A stretch of DNA of 64,000 bases from Strigamia acuminata (lineage: Eukaryota > Arthropoda > Chilopoda > Geophilomorpha > Linotaeniidae), in contig OX442314.1 of assembly GCA_949358305.1 (NCBI GenBank), positions 45,888,581 to 45,952,580 of the forward strand. Reading direction: 5' to 3'. The position numbers and the translations under genes are program-made. Below are positions 30,319 through 40,680 of the stretch, piece by piece (position 1 is the stretch's first letter; the number at the start of each line of letters is the position of its first letter). The notes under the pieces are model-generated. The model was not told the origin of the DNA. It did no database searches and saw only the letters and a list, made by a program, of their open reading frames with translations.

Positions 30319-33300
30319 CTAATATAGCCCGCTCGCTTCGGAGCACCAACACTGCTTCTTCACAGAAACAGGTTTGGTTAACATGTCGGCTATCATGTAA
30401 TCAGTTCCCGCATGCACTAACTCTATCTCGCCCTGCTCTATCTCGTCTTTAATGAAGCAATAGCGCAATTTTATGTGCTTGGATCGTTGGTGTTGCGAGA
30501 CTCCCTTTGCCAATCCCTCGGCCGACTCGCTGTCGGTGTAGATGCGCGCCGATTTTCCGACCAGGCGTTCCAGTCCCAACTCGAACATAAACTTTTTCAG
30601 CCATAAAGCTTCCTTTGTCGCTTCGCTTATGGCCATGTATTCGCTTTCGCAAGATGACATGCCGACACTTGCTTGTTTTGTGGATTTCCAGCTGACGGCG
30701 CCTCCACACATCTTGTATAAAAATCCGGTTGTGGACTTTGCGTCGTCGGTCATGGAATTCCAACTTGAGTCGACGAATCCCTCCATTTGCTGATCATCTC
30801 GCTTGTAGTGCAGTTTCTTCGCCTTCGTTCCACTCAGATATCTGAGAATTCTTTTTCCCATTTTCCAATGTGCTTGAGTGTAGTTATGGTTGTATCTGCA
30901 CAGGAAATGAGTGGCAAAAGCAATGTCCGGCCTTGTGCCTTGCACCAAGTACATTAAGGAGCCCATGAGGCTCTGGTATGGAATGTCGTCTGTCGGTTGA
31001 TTCGGATTGGGTTCCGGCGGCTCGCCCTTTACCATTGGTGTGGACACTCGGCTCTCTCCATTGAAACCAAATGCTACCAACACCTCCTCAATGTATGCTT
31101 CTTGTGAGATTGTGACGTGTCCCTTTTCCGTGTCACAATCCACGTCGAGTCCGAGGATTCTGGTTGGTGTGCCTAAGTCCTTTATTTCCATTGAGCTTTT
31201 TAATATATTTCTCGTCCAATCTTCAATTTTGATGGTTGATGCTGCGCAGCACATGTCGTCCACGAAAACCCCGATGATTGTAATCCCGTCCTCGTTTTGT
31301 AAGAAATAGACCCCTTCGTCCGAGTAGAGTCGCTTGAATCCGTTTTTCTTTAGTATTGCATCCAGGGTGAGGTACCACATCCTGCCGGCTTGCTTCAATC
31401 CATAAATTGCCATTATGAGCTCGCAGATCCACTCGCCTCGGTCCCGTTCTTCGTGGCCTGGGGGCTGCTCCATGTAGACCTTTTCTTTTAGTTTCCCGTG
31501 AAGGTAGGCCGTTTTGACATCATACTGGCGGAGTCGCCATCCCATTTGAGTTGCTATCGCCAAAATGAGTCGAAGGCTTGTTAGACGCATCACGGGTGAA
31601 TATGTTTCATCATAATCGAGTCCTGGCCTCTGTCCACAGCCAACAGCAACCAGTCTTGCCTTGTAGCGTTCTATTTCTCCCTGTTGGTTTTTCTTTATCG
31701 CGAAAACCCATTTGCTTTTCAGCACGTTTTTGGCTACGTTTCGTTTGACCAATCTCCATGTCCCAAACTGCCTGTGTGATTGGAGTTCTTCTTGTATGGC
31801 GTGCAGCCATTCATCGGATTGTGGCGATTGTCGAGCTTGAGTCAAGTTGTTTGGTTCTAAATACTTCACGGAGTGGCAATAAGTAGCTTCTCTCGGTTGG
31901 ATAATTAGTCTTTCTGGTGGTCGCTTCGTTCTTGAGGATCTTCGGGGTTCGGTGGGTGCTTGCGGCACCTCTTCGTCGTCCCCATCTTCAGTTTCGGTGT
32001 CCAGTGGCGTATCGTGTTCGTCGTCGCTTTGTGAGTCGTCCTCAGTGTCGTACGGTGTCCTGAAATCTGGAAGTGTAGAGTTGTTGTCCAATAATACACT
32101 CCCCCTCTTCTCTTCTTCAAATTTCAGGTCTCTGGACGGCTCTATTTTTCGTGTAGTTGCGTCGTATGCCCTGTATCCTTTTCGGTGCAGGCAGTAACCA
32201 AGGAAAATAACTTGCTTCGTTTTGGGGTCCAGTTTTGTCCGTTTCGAGGTGGGAATCCACATGTGCGCCAGGCAGCCAAATGTACGAAAATATCCGACGT
32301 TTTGTTTTCGACCGGTCCACAATTCTTCGGGTATTTGATTTCCGTTTCCCTTCGTCGGGCATCGATTTCGGACGTGGATGGCTGTGGCGACCGCTTCCGC
32401 CCAAAATTCGCGTGGCAGTCGTGCCATGGAAAGCATGGTCCTGGCGGCTTCCATGATGGTGCGGTTTCCTCGTTCTGCGACGCCGTTTTGGGGAGGTGAG
32501 AATGGAATCGTTTTTTCGTGGTGAATGCCAAGTTTCTTCGTCAGTGCGTCCATTTTTCTGTTCACAAACTCGCCCCCATTGTCCGATCGAATTCGCTGTA
32601 ATTTTAGGCCCGTCCCTCGTTCTTGCGCAGCCACAAAGTCGGTGAAAACGTCGTACACTTCGTCCTTGTGTTTTAAGAAGAAGGAAAAAAATTTTCGCGA
32701 GTAGTCGTCGATCAGCAGGTATAAGTACTTGCTGCCCCCAATTGACTCTTCCAGTGGACCGCACAGGTCCATGTGTACTAGCTCCAGCAATCTCTTTGAC
32801 TGCCCCTTTTCTACAATGTGGAATGGTTTTCTTGCTTGTTTTCCTTCTGGGCAGTGTTGGCAGGCTGTGGCGATTCCCTTTGCGTCCTCCATCCCGAAAA
32901 CCGAATTTTTTTGACTCATTGTGGCTATTGTGGTCGTGTTGACGTGCGCGAGCCTGCGGTGCCATTTGTCGAGCTCGTTTAGTGCGTGGCAGGCCTTTGC
33001 CTGTGGGTGGACGATCGTGGTGACGTTTAAGCGATATACGTCGCCAATCTTGGTTGCTGTCATCACGATCTTGCTGCCGGACAAGATAGAGCATGCGCCA
33101 CCCCCAAAAGAAGTCGTCAGTCCGATATCATCGAGTTTCGGAACTGAAATTAAATTGTCATTAAGTTCGGGTACATATAACACATCGGTTGCCGTCAAAT
33201 CTGCATTTGTCGTTTGCAGTCGGACGTTTCCTGATCCCCGAATTGGTGTTTTGCGGCCATCTGCGAGCGTCACGTGTCGGGTGCCTTCCTCCGGCGTGAA

Positions 33301-34065
33301 TGTGGCAAAGAAGTCCCTGTTTGCCGTCATGTGTCGTGTGGCTCCCGAATCCAGGTTCCATTTTCGTCCGTCCGGGTCGTCTGCACGAACCTGTAAAAGA
33401 AATTCGTCATGGTGTACCCTCGCGGCCTTGGCGTCGTTCACCGACGCCCGTTTCTCTGATGGCTTCGTCCGATTTTGCGCGTTCGCCGATTTCGTCTCCG
33501 CTGGCTGGGATCTGCAATATTTGGCTATGTGGCCGAATTTATTGCAATTATAGCATTTTACCCCCTTTGAAAATTTTTGGTCTGGTCTGCGGTCCGAGGG
33601 GCGGTCATGTCGAGAAAGAATTGTCCCTCGTCTATTCCGATTGTATTCACTAATCCTGTTTTCACTATAGCATGGCTTAAGCTACTGGTGGCGATTGCTG
33701 GTTGTCGATGGCCATCGTGGGTCACGACTTCGTCTTCACCGTATCGTTTGTCCCTGGAATGCTTTATGAGCAGGGACGACGTTTTCTCCTCTTTTTCTAG
33801 TAGCTTCAGTAACTGTCGTTTTTGCTGCGTACATAGGGCCGACGATGAGGTGAATTCTCCCGTGATTGCTTGATGAAGCATCTCTCTTCTTCCAAAAATT
33901 AATAAGCAAGTTCCTGCTCCATTCCGTGGTTTCCTGCCATTTGCAAGAGTGTCTGTTTTGGATTTCACTTGTTTTGACTCTCTTTTCCAGTCCTCTGATG
34001 TGCCCGCCACCTCTGACCTTTTTTCTAACAATCTGTCCCTCATGTCCGAATGGTACTCCACTCAT
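30319..34065 (-). pseudogene. Ty1/copia Gag-Pol relic, minus strand, frameshifted in Gag and truncated at the 5' end
   Basis: The minus-strand frame is open from about 33680 to the stop at 30319-30321. In order: zinc knuckle CYNCNKFGHIAKYC (about 33505-33545), protease DSGATRHM, integrase zinc finger (HRRLAHVN ... CQHC) and core (LVHMDLCGP, RSDNGGEF, NGVAERGN), RT with VFVDDM (the copia variant of YVDD), RNase H ending IADMLTKPV. Integrase before RT is the Ty1/copia order. Upstream of 33680 the Gag C-terminal half (KRQLLKLLEKEEKTSSLL, RDKRYGEDEVVTHDG) is in another frame. The N-terminal Gag and both LTRs are not visible. The long open Pol suggests moderately recent loss of function. Confidence 0.9.
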
Positions 34066-34464
34066 GACATGAGTTTAAACCATTCGAAAACTAAAATCGT
34101 CTCGTTCAGTTGTACTCATGCCCGTGCCCGCTACCCCTTTTGGTAACAAATGATGCATTTTTGGTTACCAAAAGTACATTCTTGGCGCTTGCCGCTCGGC
34201 GATTTCCATTACAGCTCGGCACATGGTGCCGAGTAAGTATAGGGCAAGGTTTTCATGGCGGGTGGTGGGTGGTTGGCATAGCACGATAACGGATTGCATA
34301 CGTGCTTAGTCACATCATCAGATTAGCGATTTTGCACACCTTGGAAGTCCGAGGGGCATATTGAGAGAACCGTTACCGTCGAGAAGGGGTTTGCGAACGA
34401 GAGGCCGCCGATGGAACCAGTATAGTGCAACAGTTGCATTTTTTTTATTTTTTTTATTTTTTTT
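34066..34464. other. Spacer, no gene recognised
   Basis: Contains repeated TTTTGGTTACCAAAA-type and TCGGCGATTT-type short motifs, with nothing coding. Confidence 0.4.
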
Positions 34465-34670
34465 GGCATTTTCGGTTCCAAAAAGTGCTTTTTGGGCCTT
34501 CAACGTGCATTTTTGGTTCCTAGAGTGTACTTTTGGTTCCAAAAAGTGCCCTATTGGTTCCTGAAAGTGCCCTTTTGGTTCCTAGAGTGCGCTTTTGGTT
34601 CTGAAAAGTGCATTTTTTGTTCAAATCAGTGCACTTTTGGTTGCCGAATGTGCATTTTTTGCTTTTTCCT
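34465..34670 (+). repeat. Degenerate tandem repeat of about 20 bp (AGTGC..TTTTGGTTCC)
   Basis: About nine units vary around GTGC(A/C)(C/T)TTTTGGTTCC(T/A)A. The first units match 14510-14580. The phase drifts and units are only partly conserved, which indicates an old minisatellite. Confidence 0.65.
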
Positions 34671-35008
34671 CACGGCGAATGCCAACAGCTCTTTTTTTTG
34701 CTTGTTTATTAGGTTTTTTGGGTTGAAATGGCTGTTTATTGTTAGCGATTATATAAGATACATCATAATTATACATCATACATTATCCGAGTAGTCGAGT
34801 ACATCATATTATGGTTCTACTACGTGGAAAAGTAGTTCTGTTTATTTTCAATGTATTTTCAAGTGTAAAAAGTGATTAGAATGATGAATTTTATTTAAGT
34901 AATAATAAAATGTTTATTTAATTTCCTAAATCTGCTGTTTCGCTTATTTTTATTCTATCAAAAATGTTCACAGAGTTTATTGGTTAGTTTTGGCAGGCAA
35001 TGAAACAC

Positions 35009-35874
35009 TAGCTGCATTCAAAAATTAAAATACTTGTGTTTTAACAATTGTAGTTTAAGTGTATTTTAAGTTTAAATTTTGAGTGTGAGAATTTTACTTC
35101 TATTTTATAAAATTGACAACATGTGTTAACTTTTACATGACATCATTGATCACCTGATCTGTAATAAATTCCAAAATGTAGCATATAATACTCTCCAAGT
35201 GATTAGAAAGAAGTATGCATTGTTGGAATGTAATTATTTTTAGTAAGATTTAAAAATTTTATGCTTTGCTAGTAAAAGGGAGGAAGAAATTTTAAAAGAG
35301 TATGACCAACTGACACCAGAGGTCATTGACAGCATCAATTCAACGATAAAGTGATTGGACAAGACAGAAGAAATTAATTAATAATAAAGCAACTAAGTAT
35401 TTATTATCAATCTTAGTTAGAAAAATACCAAAATTTATGGTTTGAATAAGAATGGTGAAAAATTAAAGAAACAATTTAAAAACATGTTCACATGTGAGTT
35501 ACCTATTTTCATAAAAATTCTTCAGAAATTGAAATTCAAAATTTTTGTATTTATGTTTTATGAGTGTGTAGCACAAAAATTTAAAATATAACAGGAAGTG
35601 ATGTGATAAGTTGTGAAGTGATGTCATATAACTACAGATAAAATATTAATTTGTGAGTGCTTGAATTTTAACTGAATTTTGCTTCAATTTTAATAAATCT
35701 TTGTATTCAAATGTAATGCATAACTACACTTAAAATTGAAGTGAAATAGAGTTTAGTGAAATTGTATTTTAGTTTGTATTTTAACCAATTTTAGTTTTAT
35801 AGACAGGAAATGATGTCATTTCTGTTTTAAAATTGAACTAAAACACAAAATGTTTTAATTTTTGAATGCAGCTA
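35009..35874. mobile_element. Non-autonomous DNA transposon with terminal inverted repeats (866 bp)
   Basis: The left end TAGCTGCATTCAAAAATTAA and its reverse complement at the right end (to 35874) form a TIR. Similarity continues inward for roughly 45 bp (ACAC, TTTTAA, TTGTAGTTTAA). The inside is AT-rich with one short coding trace near 35275-35353 (EEEILKEYDQLTPEVIDSINS), which might be a transposase remnant. No clear target-site duplication. Confidence 0.65.
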
Positions 35875-36040
35875 CTGTTGTTGATCGATCACAATGTCTG
35901 GGAGTTCTTTACGATTCTTTTGTGCCACTACACCAATGATATGGCTTGACCAATAGAGAAATAGATCAACGTTGGGGTGGTTTTGAGTATAGGTGGGGCA
36001 ACCTTAAGTATTTAAGCCTTGGTTATTCTGTTTGAAAATA

Positions 36041-36172
36041 ATGTCAGATTTCAGCAAGAAGATAATAGAAAAAATAAGATTTATTTCAGATCAGACGGTC
36101 GGACATCTAGCTTGGGCATTCAGTGTTTGCTTCGTTGCTGTTCTGGCTTATTTGGCTTTGTATAATTTATAA
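36041..36172 (+). CDS. Very small membrane protein, 43 aa, hypothetical
   Basis: ATG at 36041. The product has a charged head (MSDFSKKIIEKIRFISDQ) and one membrane segment (LAWAFSVCFVAVLAYLALY), ending NL then TAA. It resembles in design, not in sequence, the small membrane ORFs at 11185 and 17531. It lies upstream of zinc-ribbon gene copy 3, so it may belong to the same repeated gene block. Chance occurrence cannot be excluded. Confidence 0.35.
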   Translation: MSDFSKKIIEKIRFISDQTVGHLAWAFSVCFVAVLAYLALYNL

Positions 36173-36224
36173 ATATTTTAATTTTTAAGTTTTTAAAATA
36201 ATTTTATCCGATATAGAAAATTTT

Positions 36225-36973
36225 ACATCTTGAGACAAGAGACGAGATCACCAATTTGTGTCCCGGTTTTTTTGGAACCGGCAACAGTTGGCCCATTGCC
36301 ATTGCAAGCAAATTTGATTCAAAATGAAACTCCACATGGATTCCTATTGTCAGCAAGCAGTATGCATATTGCGGGAACCTCACAAGCAAGTTGACATTTT
36401 TAATGATTTTAGGCCTGGACCTTTCGAGATACCAGCACTTAGTGGCCACATTTTAATGGCCTGACATACATATTACTTATTTGTAGATACTACATGGATG
36501 CAGACACAAATATTAGAAGTGGTAAGTTCTTTTATTTATTTATTTATTTTATTTAACTTGGCTTGAATGTTTGTGTCTTAACTTCCAACTTGGTATTTGT
36601 CGAAAAAGTATGAAAAAAATAATTGAGATTGAATTCAAAAGTTATGGGTAAACAAAGGAATTTAATTAAATTTTTTTTTCAATTTTTAGAATGCCCAAGG
36701 GATGCATGTACAGGTCCCACACAGAGGAACCATTCATTTTTTCCAATTCCAATTCCCATTGGTTTACCAGTGTCCATTCCGAATCAACCAAGACCCACGA
36801 CAATTTTACCGGTGACAGCAGCACCTCCCTTTAGTGGGGCTGTCAACAAAGCTATAGTAGATTGCCATTTTAATAACCAAACCCAATTTGGATACATTCA
36901 AGAAACAGAATGGAAGAAACTACTAAATAATACTAAATCTTCAATAAACGATAAACAAGGTGCGAAAACGTAA
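36225..36973 (+). pseudogene. Exon-like fragments of an unrecognised protein
   Basis: Bases 36235-36390 read RSPICVPVFLEPATVGPLPL and ETPHGFLLSASSMHIAGTSQ. Bases 36412-36462 read PGPFEIPALSGHILMA after an acceptor-like ATTTTAG. After another acceptor (TTTTTAG, ending about 36688), 36691-36973 read CPRDACTGPTQRNHSFFPIP, PFSGAVNKAIVDCHF and EWKKLLNNTKSSI, then stop. Short AT-rich, intron-like gaps separate them. Proline-rich, no known domain. Confidence 0.35.
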
Positions 36974-36998
36974 ATATAAATTAAACGAGTAGTCGACG

Positions 36999-37581
36999 TC
37001 CCGGCAGAAACTGTCATGGTCGCCCGATAGCTTTATTTTGTTTCCTTTCTCGCTTCACGTTCTCCTTGCTTGACCGGTGCGACAGAACTCTTTAGGTAAG
37101 TTATTTGTGTTGCATAGAACACCTATCACCGCACCAATTTATGTTTCTTAGATCCCGCAATGAATTACGCATCTTAGCGATGGCTTGCTCGCCGCCTCGC
37201 ATCTCAGCGATGGCTTGCTCGCCGCCTCGCATCTCAGCGATGGCTTGCTCGCCGCCTCGCATCTCAGCGATGGCTTGCTCGCCGCCTCGCATCTCAGCGA
37301 TGGCTTGCTCGCCGCCTCGCATCTCAGCGATGGCTTGCTCGCCGCCTCGCATCTCAGCGATGGCTTGCTCGCCGCCTCGCATCTCAGCGATGGCTTGCTC
37401 GCCGCCTCGCATCTTAGGGATGGCCCGCTCGCTGCTTCGCATCCTCGCGATGGCCCGCCGCACTACCTCTGCGTGGCTCGCAATGCCACCTCCGCATCTG
37501 CGTGGCTCGCAGCGCCACCTGCGCCCTCGTTTTGGCCACCTTCGTGTCGGCCATTTGCGCGTGGTCCGCTGCACTACCTAC
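36999..37581 (+). pseudogene. Zinc-ribbon gene copy 3: leader and exon 1, expanded by a 30-bp tandem repeat
   Basis: The leader GACGTCCCGGCAGAAACTGT to CACCTATCACCGCACC matches 10107-10228. Exon 1 starts like copy 1 (CGCAATGAATTACG) but then runs into eight near-identical 30-bp units (37171-37410) and two decayed ones. The copia-type LTR begins at 37582 inside this gene, and the gene resumes at about 40969. Confidence 0.6.
37171..37470 (+). repeat. 30-bp tandem repeat, eight near-identical units plus two decayed
   Basis: The unit begins ATCTCAGCGATGGCTTGCTC and ends GCCGCCTCGC, with period exactly 30. No unit contains a stop in three of the frames, so long readings appear on both strands (ISAMACSPPR repeated). 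High identity suggests recent expansion. Confidence 0.95.
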
Positions 37582-37811
37582 TGTTGGTATTTTGTGTCAC
37601 CTGGCCAATTGTATTGTTAAATCCCGAATGAGGGTCTCCCACCGCCAGGGGGAGTTGGGTGTAATCTCACGAACCAATCACGTTGTCACGTGACTTCCGG
37701 TCACTTCTTGTGACGTGACCAGAGCGTGGGGTTCGTGTTCGATGTGTGTGCCAGAATAAACGAACTTTATCTTCAACAATCAATGCAATCGTCCTCCATC
37801 ATAATACAACA
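37582..37811 (+). repeat. 5' LTR of the non-autonomous copia element
   Basis: TGTTG...CAACA, 230 bp. CAGAATAAACG near 37752 is a polyadenylation signal. Contains GTCACGTGACTTCCGGTCAC, a palindromic CACGTG setting that could bind an E-box factor. Confidence 0.9.
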
Positions 37812-37963
37812 AAGGGTTATGGGCCACAGCATCCTCAACTGCGTGAGTTTATGAATTCGTATCAATTTTCGGGCGTTTTGACGAAGGAGTGACCGCTGAC
37901 CGGACCACGAGACGTTAGGCCTAAAAATCCGACGAGTGGTAGCTTGCCAATCAACCTTCGAGA

Positions 37964-40102
37964 ATGGCGGACAGAGATGCGATGAGGATCGAGAAGTTGG
38001 AGGACGATAATTACGCCACATGGGCGTTTAAAATGCGTGTTTTTCTGCGAAAATCCGAATGGTGGACGGTCATTGTGGACGAGCCACCGGGAAACGGAAC
38101 GACAGCAGCAGTACGTAACGCATGGCGAGGAAAGGACGAAAAGGCGATGAACGCGATCGTGCAGTCATTATCACCTGCCCAGACCGTCTATGTCATTAAC
38201 AAAGACACGGGACGCGAATGCTGGGAGAAACTGGAAGAAGTCCATCGAGGGCGAGCGCGCCAAAGACAAACGATTTTGCGCCGAGAGCTGACCAAAATGA
38301 GATGGGAGAAAGCGGAGACGGCCACAAAGTTTCTACAGCACGTGGAGTGGACGGTAAACCAGTTGCGAGCGGTCGGAGGCGAAATTTCGGAGCAGGAGGT
38401 CGGGACGATGATAATACAGACACTGCCGAAAGCGTACCACAGCATTCCGAGGGCGTTCGACATGTGCGACGACGACGCTGTAACGATGGTGAAGCTGCGC
38501 CACATGATCCTGCAGGAAGAGTCGCGCCAGACGGATGACGACAAAATAATCGAAAAGCTGCACAAGGTGAATTTGTCGCACCGCACGAACGGCAACAATC
38601 GGGGCGGTGAACGCAACAGCGACGGAAACGGCGAGCAGTACGGTGAACGAAACAATGATCGGAGACGAGACATGAAGCACGTGAAGTGCTACAATTGTCT
38701 GGAATTTGGGCACATTGCCAGGAACTGTCGGGGCCAAGCCGGGACCAAGACCACAAATGATGCGAGCCAGAATCAGCCAAAGCAGAGTGCGAGGAAGGAA
38801 CAGCAGCCGGACGTCAGCGCCAGGGCTGTGAAAGCCAATAATGAATTTTCCTTTCAGGTTAGGTTCGACAAAGAAGAGAAACGACAATGGATCCTCGACT
38901 CGGGCGCAACACGACATATGACGGGCAATCGAGACTTATTTGAGACATTTGCAGCGGACGACGGGAGAAACAGAGTGACGCTCGCTGATGGACGAAAAGC
39001 CTGTATAATGGGGACCGGGAACGTGCGACTAGCCACGGACGATTGCGATTTAGTCGCGAAAAACGTGCTGTTTGTCCCTGACCTAAGTTACAACTTGATT
39101 TCTGTTCAACTGTTAGATAATGCGGGATTACGAATTGTTTTTGGGGGTGGAATGTGTAAGATTTCATTCGGGGATCGAGCGCTAATGACTGCCACAAAAA
39201 TGGGTAATGTGTATCGTTTGAACGTTGAAACCATCGTAAATATGGACACAACTAAACTCTTGGAGACGCAAGAAGGTGCTGTGTGCACGTTCGTGGGCCA
39301 GGACGAAGAAGCAGATGCGGAGGAAATGCAGCCACGAGATAACGAGGCGAACGAGGGTGAAACGTACAGCAACGCAGACGAAACGTGGAGCATGGACGGC
39401 CGTATGAGAAACGATTTGGACGAGAAAAGAGACGATTTGAGCAGCAAAAGTACCAAACTTGACGAAAAACTGGCCGAGTTGGATGCGAAGATGGACGAAC
39501 TCGATGCCAAGCGAACCGAAATAGATGCGAAATTGGCTAGACTTGACGAAAAAGAAGCGAAATTGGATGCAAAAATGGACGAATTCAATGCCGAAAGAGA
39601 TAAATTGTATGCGAAATTGTCCAAAGCTAACGAGAAGTTAACAGAGTTCGGCGGAAATGGCGAAGACGAGTTGGGTGATTTGCTGTCATGCGGGGAAGCA
39701 CAACCCAATATTTCCGAAAATGAGGAAGCAAACGAATCAAATTTGGATAAAATGGACAAGAGTTTGGACGCTGTTGACGTGGAAATCGATGTAAAATCAA
39801 ACGACGGCCAAGGAAAACGAACGAAACGAGGCAGAAACAAGAAACGAGGGAGAAATAAACGGGTGACGAGCAATGACGAGACGTGCGAGAAGCTGAAGTT
39901 GCACCACGACGATCCAGTTGAGAAGGTGCTTGTGAGGCGACCACCGGAACGAGAGGAATACGACCGAACCGACTGGAAATCTGGGCTGCCTAAGATGATT
40001 GATGAATCGAGACAAGCGGGACGAAACAAGCGTGACGAAATACTGCGCGAAAACGGATTCGAACGAGGAGCAAAAGAACTGCAAGACAGTGAATTGAATT
40101 AA
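37964..40102 (+). CDS. Gag-protease-coiled-coil fusion protein of a non-autonomous copia element
   Basis: 712 aa. The N-terminus is copia-type Gag (MADRDAMRIEKLEDDNYATW, a DUF4219/UBN2-like fold), with a zinc knuckle at residue 242 (CYNCLEFGHIARNC) and protease at 312 (LDSGATRHMTG, LADGR). After the protease-associated region (TATKMGNVYRLNVE), where integrase should follow, there is instead an acidic stretch. A long coiled coil comes next, at about 480-560, of LDAKMDELDAKR-type repeats. A very basic patch (KRTKRGRNKKRGRNKR, near 616) and a charged tail complete it. No stop or frameshift breaks this fusion, so it is maintained or very recent. It may package into particles made by an autonomous relative, with the coiled coil giving oligomerisation. 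Confidence 0.88.
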   Translation: MADRDAMRIEKLEDDNYATWAFKMRVFLRKSEWWTVIVDEPPGNGTTAAVRNAWRGKDEKAMNAIVQSLSPAQTVYVINKDTGRECWEKLEEVHRGRARQRQTILRRELTKMRWEKAETATKFLQHVEWTVNQLRAVGGEISEQEVGTMIIQTLPKAYHSIPRAFDMCDDDAVTMVKLRHMILQEESRQTDDDKIIEKLHKVNLSHRTNGNNRGGERNSDGNGEQYGERNNDRRRDMKHVKCYNCLEFGHIARNCRGQAGTKTTNDASQNQPKQSARKEQQPDVSARAVKANNEFSFQVRFDKEEKRQWILDSGATRHMTGNRDLFETFAADDGRNRVTLADGRKACIMGTGNVRLATDDCDLVAKNVLFVPDLSYNLISVQLLDNAGLRIVFGGGMCKISFGDRALMTATKMGNVYRLNVETIVNMDTTKLLETQEGAVCTFVGQDEEADAEEMQPRDNEANEGETYSNADETWSMDGRMRNDLDEKRDDLSSKSTKLDEKLAELDAKMDELDAKRTEIDAKLARLDEKEAKLDAKMDEFNAERDKLYAKLSKANEKLTEFGGNGEDELGDLLSCGEAQPNISENEEANESNLDKMDKSLDAVDVEIDVKSNDGQGKRTKRGRNKKRGRNKRVTSNDETCEKLKLHHDDPVEKVLVRRPPEREEYDRTDWKSGLPKMIDESRQAGRNKRDEILRENGFERGAKELQDSELN

Positions 40103-40298
40103 TGATTGAAGTGTATTGTTTTGAGAACTGTGTTTATTTTAATTGTTCATTCCATTGTTAGTTGTATGAATGTATTTCATTAATCCTTTCGTTTATTGCA
40201 TTACAAGTGTATTTTGATTTTATTTATGTTTATTTTGAGATTACAATTTATGGGATTTGTTTTTGAGTTTTATACAATGATCAGGTGAAGAAGGTGTG
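40103..40298 (+). other. 3' UTR of the non-autonomous copia element
   Basis: AT-rich, ending in a purine-rich run GGTGAAGAAGGTGTG at 40284-40298 directly before the LTR, the likely polypurine tract. Confidence 0.6.
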
Positions 40299-40528
40299 TG
40301 TTGGTATTTTGTGTCACCTGGCCAATTGTATTGTTAAATCCCAAATGAGGGTCTCCCACCGCCAGGGGGAGTTGGGTGTAATCTCACGAACCAATCACGT
40401 TGTCACGTGACTTCCGGTCACTTCTTGTGACGTGACCAGAGCGTGGGGTTCGTGTTCGATGTGTGTGCCAGAATAAACGAACTTTATCTTCAACAATCAA
40501 TGCAATCGTCCTCCATCATAATACAACA
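40299..40528 (+). repeat. Second LTR of the non-autonomous copia element
   Basis: Matches 37582-37811 except G to A in CCCRAATG. Acts as 3' LTR of the first unit and 5' LTR of the truncated second unit. Confidence 0.9.
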
Positions 40529-40680
40529 AAGGGTTATGGGCCACAGCATCCTCAACTGCGTGAGTTTATGAATTCGTATCAATTTTCGGGCGTTTTGACG
40601 AAGGAGTGACCGCTGACCGGATCACGAGACGTTAGGCCTAAAAATCCGACGAGTGGTAGCTTGCCAATCAACCTTCGAGA

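Larger units (their letters stand above)
37582..40528 (+). mobile_element. Non-autonomous Ty1/copia-type element: LTR, Gag-protease-coiled-coil ORF, LTR
   Basis: The 230-bp LTRs (37582-37811 and 40299-40528) begin TGTTG and end CAACA and differ at one base that I could see. GGGTTATGGGCC at 37814 (and 40531) is complementary to the anticodon arm of animal initiator tRNA-Met, the half-tRNA primer used by Drosophila copia. The only ORF lacks integrase and RT. The right LTR is followed by another leader and gag start, so the arrangement is LTR-internal-LTR-partial internal. This explains why no target-site duplication flanks it. Confidence 0.88.

Noticed and set aside
32117-33094. 325-codon alternative frame within the copia relic
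   Set aside because: Arg/His-rich shadow of the real Pol frame.
37171-37470. CRISPR-like array of 30-bp repeats
   Set aside because: The units are directly contiguous with no spacers and the setting is eukaryotic, so it is a minisatellite.
37101-37574. Minus-strand ORF of EQAIAEMRGG repeats as a gene
   Set aside because: The 30-bp period has no stop in several frames, so all strands stay open. Nothing outside the repeat supports coding on this strand.
39106-40029. Long minus-strand ORF opposite the Gag-protease-coiled-coil gene
   Set aside because: A Ser/Phe-rich shadow of the coiled-coil codons; the plus strand has clear domains.
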